64,000 nt of DNA, taken from JAJXZP01 sp963787185. GTDB lineage: Bacteria; Spirochaetota; Spirochaetia; Treponematales; Rectinemataceae. A program made the translations under genes and the position numbers. Below are positions 43,933 to 51,679 of the stretch, in pieces. The notes beneath the pieces were generated by a model. It worked only from the letters and a program-made list of their open reading frames with translations. It was not told where the DNA came from and did not search any database. Each line of letters begins with the position of its first letter. Within the stretch, counting starts at the first letter, position 1. Location of the stretch: the NCBI GenBank assembly GCA_963787185.1, contig CAWBCC010000014.1:558001-622000 (forward strand), read 5' to 3'.

Positions 43933-43994
43933 GGTACGCCTCCCCAGAAAGTCACAATGACTTTCTGAGGTTTAGCATACCCCGTAAATCATTA

Positions 43995-44068
43995 TGGGCG
44001 GTGCAAGAGTCGAACTTGCGACCCCCAGCGTGTCATACTGGTGCTCTAGCCAACTGAGCTAACCGCCC
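43995..44068 (-). tRNA. tRNA-Val (anticodon GAC)
   Basis: Minus-strand cloverleaf: acceptor GGGCGGT/ACCGCCC, D-arm AGCTCAGTTGGCTAGAGC, anticodon arm CCAGT-ATGACAC-GCTGG (anticodon GAC, reading GUC), and T-arm with AAGTTCGACTCTT. CCA is not encoded. Its promoter lies at 44136-44165. Confidence 0.96.
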
Positions 44069-44135
44069 GAACCGTATAACGCGCCGGCCTGGCCGGCGGG
44101 ACACATGCGCACGCCACACAGCGCGCGTGCCAACG

Positions 44136-44165
44136 TTTATAGCAGGCTGAGCCTCCGCATGTCAA
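44136..44165 (-). promoter_or_regulatory. Promoter of tRNA-Val
   Basis: On the minus strand TTGACA (44160-44165) and TATAAA (44136-44141) are 18 bases apart, giving a leader of roughly 60 bases before the tRNA. Confidence 0.7.
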
Positions 44166-44259
44166 GCTGGAACTCCGCATCGCGAATGTCCCTGCGCACA
44201 TCGTCAGGCTGTTCAGTGGGATAAGCGAACCTTATGGGCGCCCGGTGAAAAGCCCGCCC

Positions 44260-44724
44260 TCAGCTCCGTTCCCGGATGGCGACGTTGATCTCTATCTTGC
44301 CCTGCGGAGTCTCCATGGGAACGATGAGGGCTTCGACGTCGGCGCTCGAGACCTCCATGTTCTCCCCGGTGAAAATCGCCGGCGGAGTGAGATCGAAGCG
44401 GAAGCCGAGATCGTGCAGCTTGGTCACGGCCTGGGCGGTGATCATGTTGGCGAGCTCCGTGATCGTGGCCTTGACGAGATCGTCCATTTCCTTGAGCTCT
44501 TCGCCGTTCATCGCGGAGGCGATCCGGAGGGCGGCGGATTTGTCCATATCGAAGAGGACGCGCCCCTCGACGTCGCCGGCGAGCCCCACGATTGCGGCCA
44601 CGCCCATGACCGGCATCGATGTCGACTTGAGGTACAATTCCCCCCGTCGGACATCGGCTTGAAGAACTTCGCGCAGGACGTTGAAGGCCGCTTCCACGAA
44701 GGGATTGATGTATTCGACTCTCAT
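44260..44724 (-). CDS. cheX: Chemotaxis phosphatase CheX
   Basis: A 154-residue CheC/CheX-type protein that dephosphorylates CheY-P. It begins with Y-I-N-P-F-V-E-A-A-F-N-V-L, typical of CheX. The family phosphatase motif E-x2-N appears in A-T-I-T-E-L-A-N-M-I, and G-D-V-E-G-R-V-L-F matches the core. GAGGAGA precedes the ATG. It is the third gene of a cheA-cheW/R-cheX cluster. In treponemes cheY usually follows, but here tRNA-Val lies next, so cheY must be elsewhere. Confidence 0.95.
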   Translation of the reverse strand: MRVEYINPFVEAAFNVLREVLQADVRRGELYLKSTSMPVMGVAAIVGLAGDVEGRVLFDMDKSAALRIASAMNGEELKEMDDLVKATITELANMITAQAVTKLHDLGFRFDLTPPAIFTGENMEVSSADVEALIVPMETPQGKIEINVAIRERS

Positions 44725-44759
44725 GCCGTTCTCCTCGACGTCCTGCCCCTGCAGGCTCG

Positions 44760-46076
44760 TTAGTCCTTGCGATAGGCCGAAACGGCCTCCGAAGCGATCG
44801 CCGTCCAGCCCTCGCCCATGCGTTCGTTGGATCCCGCGAGCACGACGCCGTTCGGCTTCAATTTCTCGCCGAAATCGACCACTAGCCGCTTCTGGTCGAG
44901 CGGCGGCATGAACGACAGGACGTCCCGACAGAGAATGAGATCGAGCGGCGGGAGCGGGCTGGCGTTCATGATGTCGTGAAATTCGAAAAAGATGGAGTCA
45001 CGTATGGTCTGGACGAAGGACAGGCCGTTGCGGCCCTTCGCGAGGAATTCGGCATAGTAGTCGGGAACGTTTTCGGGGAAGATCATGTTCGGCGCCATGG
45101 AGATGGCCAGAAGGTCGGAATCGTTGGCCCAGATTTTCACCCGGGATTCGGGATAGCGGCGGCGCATCACGCAGGCCAGCGACCATGTCTCGTAACCCTT
45201 GCCGCAGCCGGGATTCCATACGTTGATGTTCTTGGCCTCGACATCGGGGAGAACCGCCTCGACCGCGTGCGCGTAGGCGTCGTCCCAGAGGACACTCGTG
45301 CTGGGAGACCAGAAGCCTTCGAGGAACTGGTCGGCCTCCGACGCTTCGCGGAGTTGCAGATCCTCGCCTTTCCGCTGCTCTTTCCACTCCGTGAAGCGCT
45401 TGTCGAACCAGGCCGAGTTGATCGCGCCGACGTGGAAAGCGCGGAACGCCGAAAGCGTCTCCTTGACGAAGGATGCGGCGACGTCGCCACCTGCGGCTTC
45501 GGCGCTGCGCGCTTCGCGCTCCATCTGCTCGCGCTCTTCGCGCGCGTCGAAGGCCGCGTTCTGCGCCGGCGCTTCCGCGCGCTCGAGCGTGAAAATCCTT
45601 TCGACGTCGAGGATGATGTAGAGCTTGCCGGCGTTCTCGACGATGCCCTTTATGTATTTGACGTTGATGTCGCCGAAGATGGGGTGGGGAGGCTGAACCG
45701 ACGCCGAGGATATGCCGACGACCTTGTCGATGCCGTCCACTATCACTCCGAACACGTGCTCGTCGAGCTTGAGAATTATGAGGCTTTCGAGCGCGTCCTC
45801 CTGTTTCCGCTCGGCCGGAAGATGGAAGAAGATCCGAAGATCGATCACCGAGATGATCTCGCCGCGCAGGTTGTAGACGCCGCGGACGAAAGGAGCGGCG
45901 TTGGGAACGTAGGTGAAGCGCCCCGCCTTCGCGATCTCCTTCACGCTCATGATGTCGATGCCGTATTCTTTGCCGGCGAGCGAGAAAGTCACCATCTTGA
46001 AGTCGACCTTGTCCGCTTTCTTGGCCGTCTCGGTCGCTTCGGCCCTCGTGTGCTGCTCAACAATCTGCGTCGGCAT
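44760..46076 (-). CDS. cheW: CheW coupling protein fused to a CheR-like methyltransferase domain
   Basis: A 438-residue fusion. Residues about 20-165 are a CheW domain (L-A-G-K-E-Y-G-I-D-I-M-S-V, V-Y-N-L-R-G-E-I-I-S-V-I-D-L-R). Residues about 205-435 resemble CheR, with the SAM-loop region N-P-G-C-G-K-G-Y-E-T-W-S-L-A and C-R-D-V-L-S-F in place of the usual C-R-N-V-L-I-Y-F. Similar fusions are known in spirochaete chemoreceptor arrays. It couples receptors to CheA; whether the CheR-like part still methylates receptors is uncertain. AGGAG precedes the ATG. Confidence 0.92.
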   Translation of the reverse strand: MPTQIVEQHTRAEATETAKKADKVDFKMVTFSLAGKEYGIDIMSVKEIAKAGRFTYVPNAAPFVRGVYNLRGEIISVIDLRIFFHLPAERKQEDALESLIILKLDEHVFGVIVDGIDKVVGISSASVQPPHPIFGDINVKYIKGIVENAGKLYIILDVERIFTLERAEAPAQNAAFDAREEREQMEREARSAEAAGGDVAASFVKETLSAFRAFHVGAINSAWFDKRFTEWKEQRKGEDLQLREASEADQFLEGFWSPSTSVLWDDAYAHAVEAVLPDVEAKNINVWNPGCGKGYETWSLACVMRRRYPESRVKIWANDSDLLAISMAPNMIFPENVPDYYAEFLAKGRNGLSFVQTIRDSIFFEFHDIMNASPLPPLDLILCRDVLSFMPPLDQKRLVVDFGEKLKPNGVVLAGSNERMGEGWTAIASEAVSAYRKD

Positions 46077-46090
46077 TGCTTTCTCCTGGG

Positions 46091-48505
46091 CTAGCGGATC
46101 GTCGCCTCGAGGCGACGCCGTTCTTCGAGCTCACGCTTCAGGCCGAGCTCTAGAAGCTGGCTCACGTCGATGATGAGGCAAACCGAACCGTCGCCGAGGA
46201 TGGAGGCTCCGGCGATGCCGGGCGACTGCGTGTACTGGTCGCGAAGCGGCTTTATGACCACGTCCTCCTCCCCGATGAGGGAATCCACCATGAGGCCGAC
46301 GCGCTTGTCGGCGGTGCCGACGATGACGACGAAGTGATAGTCGCGCTGCTCGCTCGTCTGTATCCGGAAGAGCCTGTTCAACCTGAGAAGGGCGACGACG
46401 TCGTTTCTGATGTTGAAGACCTCGTAGTTGTCGATCATCCTGACGTCGCTGGGCTTTATGCGGTGACTCTCGATGACGCTGGTGATCGGGATGGAGTAGA
46501 CCTCTTTGCCGACGCGCACGAGCAGTCCCTGAATGATGGCCAGAGTGAGGGGGAGCTTGATGGTGAAACGGCTTCCCTTGCCGCGCTGGCTCGAGACGGT
46601 GACCGATCCGTTGAGCTTTTCGACCTGGCGCTTCACGACATCGAGCCCGACGCCGCGGCCCGAGATGCTGGTCACCGCCTTGGCCGTCGAGAAACCCGGT
46701 TCGAAAATGAGGTTGAAGGCCTCGATCTCGGTGAGGACCTTGCTCGGATGTATGAGTCCCCTCTCGACCGCCCTGGCACGGACGCTCTCGACGTCTATGC
46801 CCTTCCCGTCGTCGGCGATCTCTATGACGATCATGTTGCCTTCGTTCGAGGCTTTGAGAAGAACCGTCCCGGCCTCGTTCTTTCCCACCGCGCGCCGCTC
46901 CTCGGGACTCTCGATGCCGTGGTCGAGCGCATTGCGCACCGAATGCATGAGGGGGTCCAGGAGATCCTCGATCACGGACTTGTCCAGCTCCGTTTCCTCG
47001 CCCTCGATCACGAGTTCGATGCGCTTGTTGAGGGACTTGGAGAGGTCCCGCACGAGCCTGGGGAAACGGCCGAATATCTGGCTGATGGGCACCATGCGGA
47101 TGCGCATGACGCCCTCCTGGAGCTCGCCGGCGATGCGGCCGAGGTTTTGCGCGGTGGAACGGAATTTGGCGACGTCGGTTTTCAGCTCGGCCTCGAAACC
47201 GTCGAACACTTGATAGAGACCGCCGTGCTTTTCGAGCGTCTCCTTCTTTATTTCCTTGGCGGAGCTGCCGGCCTGGATCGCCGCGAGCTGCTCCGGAAGG
47301 TCGTCGAAAAGGTCCTTGAGCCCCTCGCGGAAGCGGACCTGGGCCGCCTGGAGCATGCCCATGAGCTCGCCGAACTGGGTCGAAATCTGATTGAATGTCG
47401 CCTTGTTGATGACCGTTTCGGAAACGAGGTTGAGAAGATTATCGATGCGCCGGCTGTCTACGCGCAGGACCGAACCGGCCTGAGCCGCGCTTTTGCGGAC
47501 ATCGCCTTCCTTGTGCGCGTCTTCGTCGCGGTTTTCGGCCGCCTTTTCCTTCGCGTCCTCGGCGCCGCCTGCCACGCGGGTGGCTGCGGGAACAGAGGCG
47601 CGCGGCGCGGCCGGAGCACGCGGTTCCCGAGCGACGACCTCTTGCTTCGCGGCCGAAGAGCTCCGCGCGGCGTCTTCGACGAAGAGCTCCGTCATGTCGA
47701 CGTCGAGAACGACGTCGTGGATCATGGCCTTGCGGCGGACCTCATCGGGATCCTTGTCGACCGCGACGAAATACTCGACCTCGGGATAGAAGGCGTCTTC
47801 GTACAGCTGTTCGAAATCCGGGACCGTCTTGAGCACCGTCGCGACATCCCGAAGCGCGGCGAAGGCGTGGATGGCGGATACGGTTTTCATGACGTTGTCG
47901 GGATTGAAACGTAGCTTTACGAGGAAGATGCGACGCGAAGGGCCCGCGGCCTCGCGCAGCTCGAGCAGCTCGTACTCGCTGATCGAAGAGAAGGCGTCGG
48001 ACGCGGGAACCGGAGCGACCGACTTCGCGCCCCCGAAGGAGGTCGAAGCGGAGAGTGGGCGGGGAGAAGGGGTCGCCGGAGACGCAGCGCGGAGCGCCGT
48101 CTTCGCCTCGGCGGGAAGAAAGGACGCCAGAGAGGACTTGAGGCCGGAGATGTCGCCCCTATAGATCTCGGAAGAGGCTCGAGCGTCGAGCATCGCCTTT
48201 ATCACGTCTATCGACGCGAGAAGCGCGTCGATAGACGGCTCGGTGACGGTCGCCTGACCCGAACGGATGCCGTCGAGCACATCCTCGACGAGATGGGTGA
48301 ATTCCGCGAGCTCGGTCATCTCGACCGTGGCGGCGCCTCCCTTCAGGGTATGCGCCGCGCGAAAAATCTCGTCGATCGCATCGTGATTGCCGGGATCGTT
48401 CTCGAGAACCAGGACGCTCTGCTCGAGAGTCTCCACCTGACCGTTGGCCTCGGCGAAGAAGTCCTTCAAGAGTTCCTCGTTGTTAGGGTCGAGGTAGTCG
48501 CTCAT
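46091..48505 (-). CDS. cheA: Chemotaxis histidine kinase CheA
   Basis: An 804-residue kinase. The P1 domain carries the phosphorylated His52 (A-A-H-T-L-K-G-G-A-A-T). A variable P2-like middle with a charged Ala-rich linker follows. The dimerisation helices, the ATP-binding domain (H-S-V-R-N-A-L-D-H-G-I-E, D-D-G-K-G-I-D, G-R-G-V-G-L-D-V-V) and the CheW-like regulatory domain (L-V-R-V-G-K-E-V-Y-S-I-P) complete the protein. It relays receptor signals to CheY. The start codon has no Shine-Dalgarno and follows a TATAAT box by 12 bases. Confidence 0.97.
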   Translation of the reverse strand: MSDYLDPNNEELLKDFFAEANGQVETLEQSVLVLENDPGNHDAIDEIFRAAHTLKGGAATVEMTELAEFTHLVEDVLDGIRSGQATVTEPSIDALLASIDVIKAMLDARASSEIYRGDISGLKSSLASFLPAEAKTALRAASPATPSPRPLSASTSFGGAKSVAPVPASDAFSSISEYELLELREAAGPSRRIFLVKLRFNPDNVMKTVSAIHAFAALRDVATVLKTVPDFEQLYEDAFYPEVEYFVAVDKDPDEVRRKAMIHDVVLDVDMTELFVEDAARSSSAAKQEVVAREPRAPAAPRASVPAATRVAGGAEDAKEKAAENRDEDAHKEGDVRKSAAQAGSVLRVDSRRIDNLLNLVSETVINKATFNQISTQFGELMGMLQAAQVRFREGLKDLFDDLPEQLAAIQAGSSAKEIKKETLEKHGGLYQVFDGFEAELKTDVAKFRSTAQNLGRIAGELQEGVMRIRMVPISQIFGRFPRLVRDLSKSLNKRIELVIEGEETELDKSVIEDLLDPLMHSVRNALDHGIESPEERRAVGKNEAGTVLLKASNEGNMIVIEIADDGKGIDVESVRARAVERGLIHPSKVLTEIEAFNLIFEPGFSTAKAVTSISGRGVGLDVVKRQVEKLNGSVTVSSQRGKGSRFTIKLPLTLAIIQGLLVRVGKEVYSIPITSVIESHRIKPSDVRMIDNYEVFNIRNDVVALLRLNRLFRIQTSEQRDYHFVVIVGTADKRVGLMVDSLIGEEDVVIKPLRDQYTQSPGIAGASILGDGSVCLIIDVSQLLELGLKRELEERRRLEATIR

Positions 48506-48517
48506 CGTGCTTAGAGC

Positions 48518-48523
48518 ATTATA
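48518..48523 (-). promoter_or_regulatory. -10 box of the cheA operon
   Basis: A perfect TATAAT on the minus strand ends 12 bases before the cheA ATG. A TTGACG further upstream is rather close (14 bases), so the -35 is uncertain. The leader would be about five bases long. Confidence 0.5.
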
Positions 48524-48682
48524 TAGATGGCAGTTTCCGTCAAGGCCGAAATCGGCACTGCGCGAGGACGGGCTTTGGGCTCGATCCCCGCCGTTTCCGT
48601 CCGATAATCATATGACGCCGCGCCTTCGGAGCGGTCCGACGTCGAAATTGCCCTTGCCGACGATCGTCGAGGAGTCAGAGCG

Positions 48683-49870
48683 ATGACCACTCGCGCCCCA
48701 GCCCTACGCTTCGCTTTTTCCGCCCTGATCCTGGCCGCGGGTTCCCTCGTCCAAGCGGCGAATTTCGCGGTAAACAGCCTCGAACTGGTCACGCACGGTG
48801 CGGTGGATCCCTCGAGCGGTCTCTTCACGGCGAGCACCTATCTCGATTACGAACTCGATTTGAATGGAGGAGACAAGTTATCCGCTCTCCTCCGCCTCGA
48901 TTTTCTGAACGGCGACCTGGAAAGCGCCATTCCGACCTCGAATCCCCCGTTGAATTGGCTGCCCGGCAACCTCTATCCCCAGTTCGAGACCGCGGCGGTC
49001 ACCGCAAAGGACATGTTCGGGCTGCCCGTGGACGCGACCTATTTCGTCGGCTATCTCGACGCCTTCTGTTCCGGGGACGAGTTCGTTCCGCTCTTCGGAG
49101 CCGCGCCCTTCGCAACCGAGCTCCGCGGCCCCATGATCTACCCGAGCGGTATCGGCGACAATCCGAACCGGTACTGGGATGGGATACACGCGACCAACGG
49201 TACGGGGTTCCGTCTGGGAACGTCGCCCAGACTTTCCGACAATTTCGTCTCGTATCTGTATATGTACCAGGACCTGGACATCGGTCCGGGTTCCTGGTCG
49301 AGCGATCTGCGGGCTCTCGTGAACTTCGAACGGGTCAAGCTAGAGGTTTTCGCCGGTGCCACGGTGACGCCGGGCTATTCGGACGGCCTCTATCGCAGCG
49401 GGCTCATGTTCTACGCGACCTCGGGAGACGTCGGAGAGTTCTTCGCCCAGGTCGGAGTGCCTCACTGGGACCCGACGGCGAGTTTCTCCGTGGACGATAT
49501 CTTCCTGCTTTTCGAGCCGCGTATGAATTTCGCCTTCGGCAGCCTCACGCTCACCGTCTTCTACCATCCGGCCTACTACCGGCAGCAGCCCACGAACGAG
49601 GACGGCGCCATGGACGCGGCGCTGGATCTGCGCTTCGGCAGAATCGCTCAGAGCGGAAGCCAATGGGGGATGCAGGGACTGCTCGAGTTCAGGCCCCTCA
49701 CCACGGATCCGACTCTCGTTCCTACATTGACGGCGCTCGCCTCCCCGTATTATTCGATTATCGGCGGCGGAGTCGAGTGGGACTTCAAGCTCAGCCTGCA
49801 GCTTCTCCCGATACCCTCCGCAATCTATGACATATTTCAGCCCTTCGTGGGGCTGAAGACTTCGTTCTAG
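48683..49870 (+). CDS. Exported beta-barrel-like protein
   Basis: A 395-residue protein with a signal peptide (cleavage after L-V-Q-A-A). The mature part is rich in aromatic and alternating residues (L-D-Y-E-L-D-L-N, L-T-L-T-V-F-Y-H-P-A-Y-Y) typical of outer-membrane beta strands, and it ends in Phe, a common C-terminal barrel signal. Function is unknown. GAGGAG precedes the ATG, and a second barrel-like gene follows after nine bases, so the two form an operon. Confidence 0.82.
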   Translation: MTTRAPALRFAFSALILAAGSLVQAANFAVNSLELVTHGAVDPSSGLFTASTYLDYELDLNGGDKLSALLRLDFLNGDLESAIPTSNPPLNWLPGNLYPQFETAAVTAKDMFGLPVDATYFVGYLDAFCSGDEFVPLFGAAPFATELRGPMIYPSGIGDNPNRYWDGIHATNGTGFRLGTSPRLSDNFVSYLYMYQDLDIGPGSWSSDLRALVNFERVKLEVFAGATVTPGYSDGLYRSGLMFYATSGDVGEFFAQVGVPHWDPTASFSVDDIFLLFEPRMNFAFGSLTLTVFYHPAYYRQQPTNEDGAMDAALDLRFGRIAQSGSQWGMQGLLEFRPLTTDPTLVPTLTALASPYYSIIGGGVEWDFKLSLQLLPIPSAIYDIFQPFVGLKTSF

Positions 49871-49879
49871 GAGATCGCG

Positions 49880-50821
49880 GTGCCCAGACTAACCACAGCC
49901 TTCTTATTCGCCGCCATCCTGCTCTTCGCCACGGTCTCCTCGCCGGCGATCGAGATAGGCGTCGAGGGCGTGGCGACCAATCTGTTTTTCCCCTGGACCG
50001 AAAGCAATGCCACGCCTCCTTCGGTCGGCGCTTTCCCCGCCACCAATTACTTCTGGGGCGGCGAAGCCTGGGCCTCCGCTCCCATAGGAATCGACGGAAC
50101 GGTGAAAGTTTCCTACCTGCGCGACCCCGTCCTCAGGAATCTCGTGACCGGGACCGTCACCTTCGAGCGCGGCATCGCTAAGATCTCGGCCGGCCCCCTC
50201 ATCGGATTCTTCAATTCGACCGCGATTCCCCTTTCCGCGGGTCTCACCGCCATGGTCGAGCTCCGCTGGCCCGGGATCGCCTACGTTTCCGTGCGTTCGG
50301 AAGGAGGGCTCGCGGTCGGTTTGCTGCAACTGCCCGACGACCCCCAGGCCATGACGGAGCTGGCGGCGGGCTTCTATGTTCCGAACGCGATCGTTTCGGG
50401 ACTGGTTTCGGTCAAGCGATTCAGCGATCAGGTCGACGGATACCTCATTACCGATACGGCCACCCGTTACGCCCTTACGATGGATATCTTCAAGAAGTAC
50501 GTTCCCTATAGAGTGCTCCTTACCGCGGGTTACGAACTCCGTTCCAAGTTCTTCGCCGTGTCCGACGAGACCGATTCCCTCGGTTCCATAATCTTCGGGG
50601 CCAAGATCACGACACGGGTGGCTCGAGGCTACAGCGTCAGCGCCGACATCGAGTCCGCCATGTACACCTTCGGTCTCGACAACCTCGTGAACAGGGGCCC
50701 CGGCGATTCCGCCTTCATGTTCTCCGTCGGCCTGGGCCTGGTGATCGACCTCGAAAAGCTGCGGGCGGGCCCTGATCAGGCGTCGGAGGAAGAGCCCGGC
50801 GCGATCTCCAAACCTCGATAG
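49880..50821 (+). CDS. Exported beta-barrel-like protein
   Basis: A 313-residue protein with a signal peptide (F-A-T-V-S-S-P-A-I). The body alternates hydrophobic and polar residues with many aromatic ends of strands (Y-F-W-G-G-E-A-W-A, V-K-V-S-Y-L-R), consistent with an outer-membrane or surface beta-structure. The GTG start is preceded by AGGAG. It is cotranscribed with the preceding gene. No family is recognised. The final ~30 residues are a charged tail rather than a barrel-closing strand. Confidence 0.8.
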   Translation: MPRLTTAFLFAAILLFATVSSPAIEIGVEGVATNLFFPWTESNATPPSVGAFPATNYFWGGEAWASAPIGIDGTVKVSYLRDPVLRNLVTGTVTFERGIAKISAGPLIGFFNSTAIPLSAGLTAMVELRWPGIAYVSVRSEGGLAVGLLQLPDDPQAMTELAAGFYVPNAIVSGLVSVKRFSDQVDGYLITDTATRYALTMDIFKKYVPYRVLLTAGYELRSKFFAVSDETDSLGSIIFGAKITTRVARGYSVSADIESAMYTFGLDNLVNRGPGDSAFMFSVGLGLVIDLEKLRAGPDQASEEEPGAISKPR

Positions 50822-50900
50822 CCGTGCCTCCCGATGGCCTAAATCCGGCAAGATCGCCTATCCTCCTTCCATGGACCGTGGGAAACGGCAGGAGGAAACC

Positions 50901-51575
50901 GTGAAGGATCCGGAATCCCGATTCATCAAGAGCTTCGGATCGCTCTTCCCCGAACGCGAGTGGCCAGCCGCCCAGCTCAGAGCGCTCCTCGACTCGTTCC
51001 ATTACCGCGAATTGAAGGCGGGAACGGTGCTCATGCGGGAGGGCGAGGTCTGCCCCGCGGTGCCTTTCGTCCTCGATGGGGCTATTCGTGTATTCAAGAC
51101 CGCGGAGACCGGCCGCGAGATTACACTCTATCGCGTGACGGCCGGCGAAAGCTGCATTTTGAGCTCGGGATGCGCGACCGGTATCGATGCCTTCCCCGCC
51201 ACGGCCGTAGCCGAGGAGAAAACCGAGGCCGCGTTTGTTTTGGCCGCCACGATTCGCCGACTCTTCGCCGAAGGCTCGACCTTCCGCGATTTCGTTCTGG
51301 GACAATATTCCCGAAGAATGGCCGAAGTCATCGAGCTGGTCGAAGAGGTGGCCTTTCGCCACGTCGATCAAAGGCTCAAGGAATGGATATCCGCACGCAG
51401 GGACGAGGCCGGCGGCGACCTGGTGCGCACGACGCACCAGATAATCGCCGACCAGCTGGGCACCTCCCGTGAAGTCGTCAGTCGCATCCTGAAGGATTGG
51501 GAGGAGCGCGGCTGCCTGCGCATCGCCCGCGGCGAAATTCGAGTGCTTCCGCCTTTCGAATCGCTCCGAGTGTGA
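50901..51575 (+). CDS. Crp/Fnr-family transcriptional regulator
   Basis: A protein of about 224 residues. The N-terminal cyclic-nucleotide-binding-like domain shows V-L-M-R-E-G-E-V-C and F-V-L-D-G-A-I-R-V-F. The C-terminal winged helix has the recognition helix T-S-R-E-V-V-S-R-I-L, whose R-E-x3-R pattern matches E. coli CRP, which reads TGTGA. The cAMP-binding residues are not clearly conserved, so the effector is open. GTG 50901 follows AGGAGG. A perfect CRP-type site overlaps its stop codon. Confidence 0.9.
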   Translation: MKDPESRFIKSFGSLFPEREWPAAQLRALLDSFHYRELKAGTVLMREGEVCPAVPFVLDGAIRVFKTAETGREITLYRVTAGESCILSSGCATGIDAFPATAVAEEKTEAAFVLAATIRRLFAEGSTFRDFVLGQYSRRMAEVIELVEEVAFRHVDQRLKEWISARRDEAGGDLVRTTHQIIADQLGTSREVVSRILKDWEERGCLRIARGEIRVLPPFESLRV

Positions 51576-51586
51576 CGGCCATCACA
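51571..51586. promoter_or_regulatory. CRP-type binding site
   Basis: TGTGACGGCCATCACA is an exact TGTGA-N6-TCACA palindrome. It lies across the Crp/Fnr stop codon and about 94 bases before the disulfide reductase gene. The preceding regulator's recognition helix fits this sequence. Confidence 0.72.
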
Positions 51587-51679
51587 GAATTGGAGCCCGT
51601 CTCTGGATATTTTTATCGAGTAATTCGGCGCGGATGCGCGTGGATCATCGATCATAATTTCAGGCACGGAGGAGTGGGC

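Noticed and set aside
43668..43955. 95-codon minus-strand frame overlapping the integrase-like fragment
   Set aside because: It runs through the hairpin and the palindromic element and lacks the good ribosome-binding site that the fragment in the other frame has.
43945..43967. Perfect 9-bp hairpin near tRNA-Val considered as a terminator
   Set aside because: No T-run on either strand; it is kept only as context for the integrase-like remnant.
44976..46094. Long plus-strand frame opposite the CheW-CheR gene
   Set aside because: Antisense shadow of a gene with clear domains.
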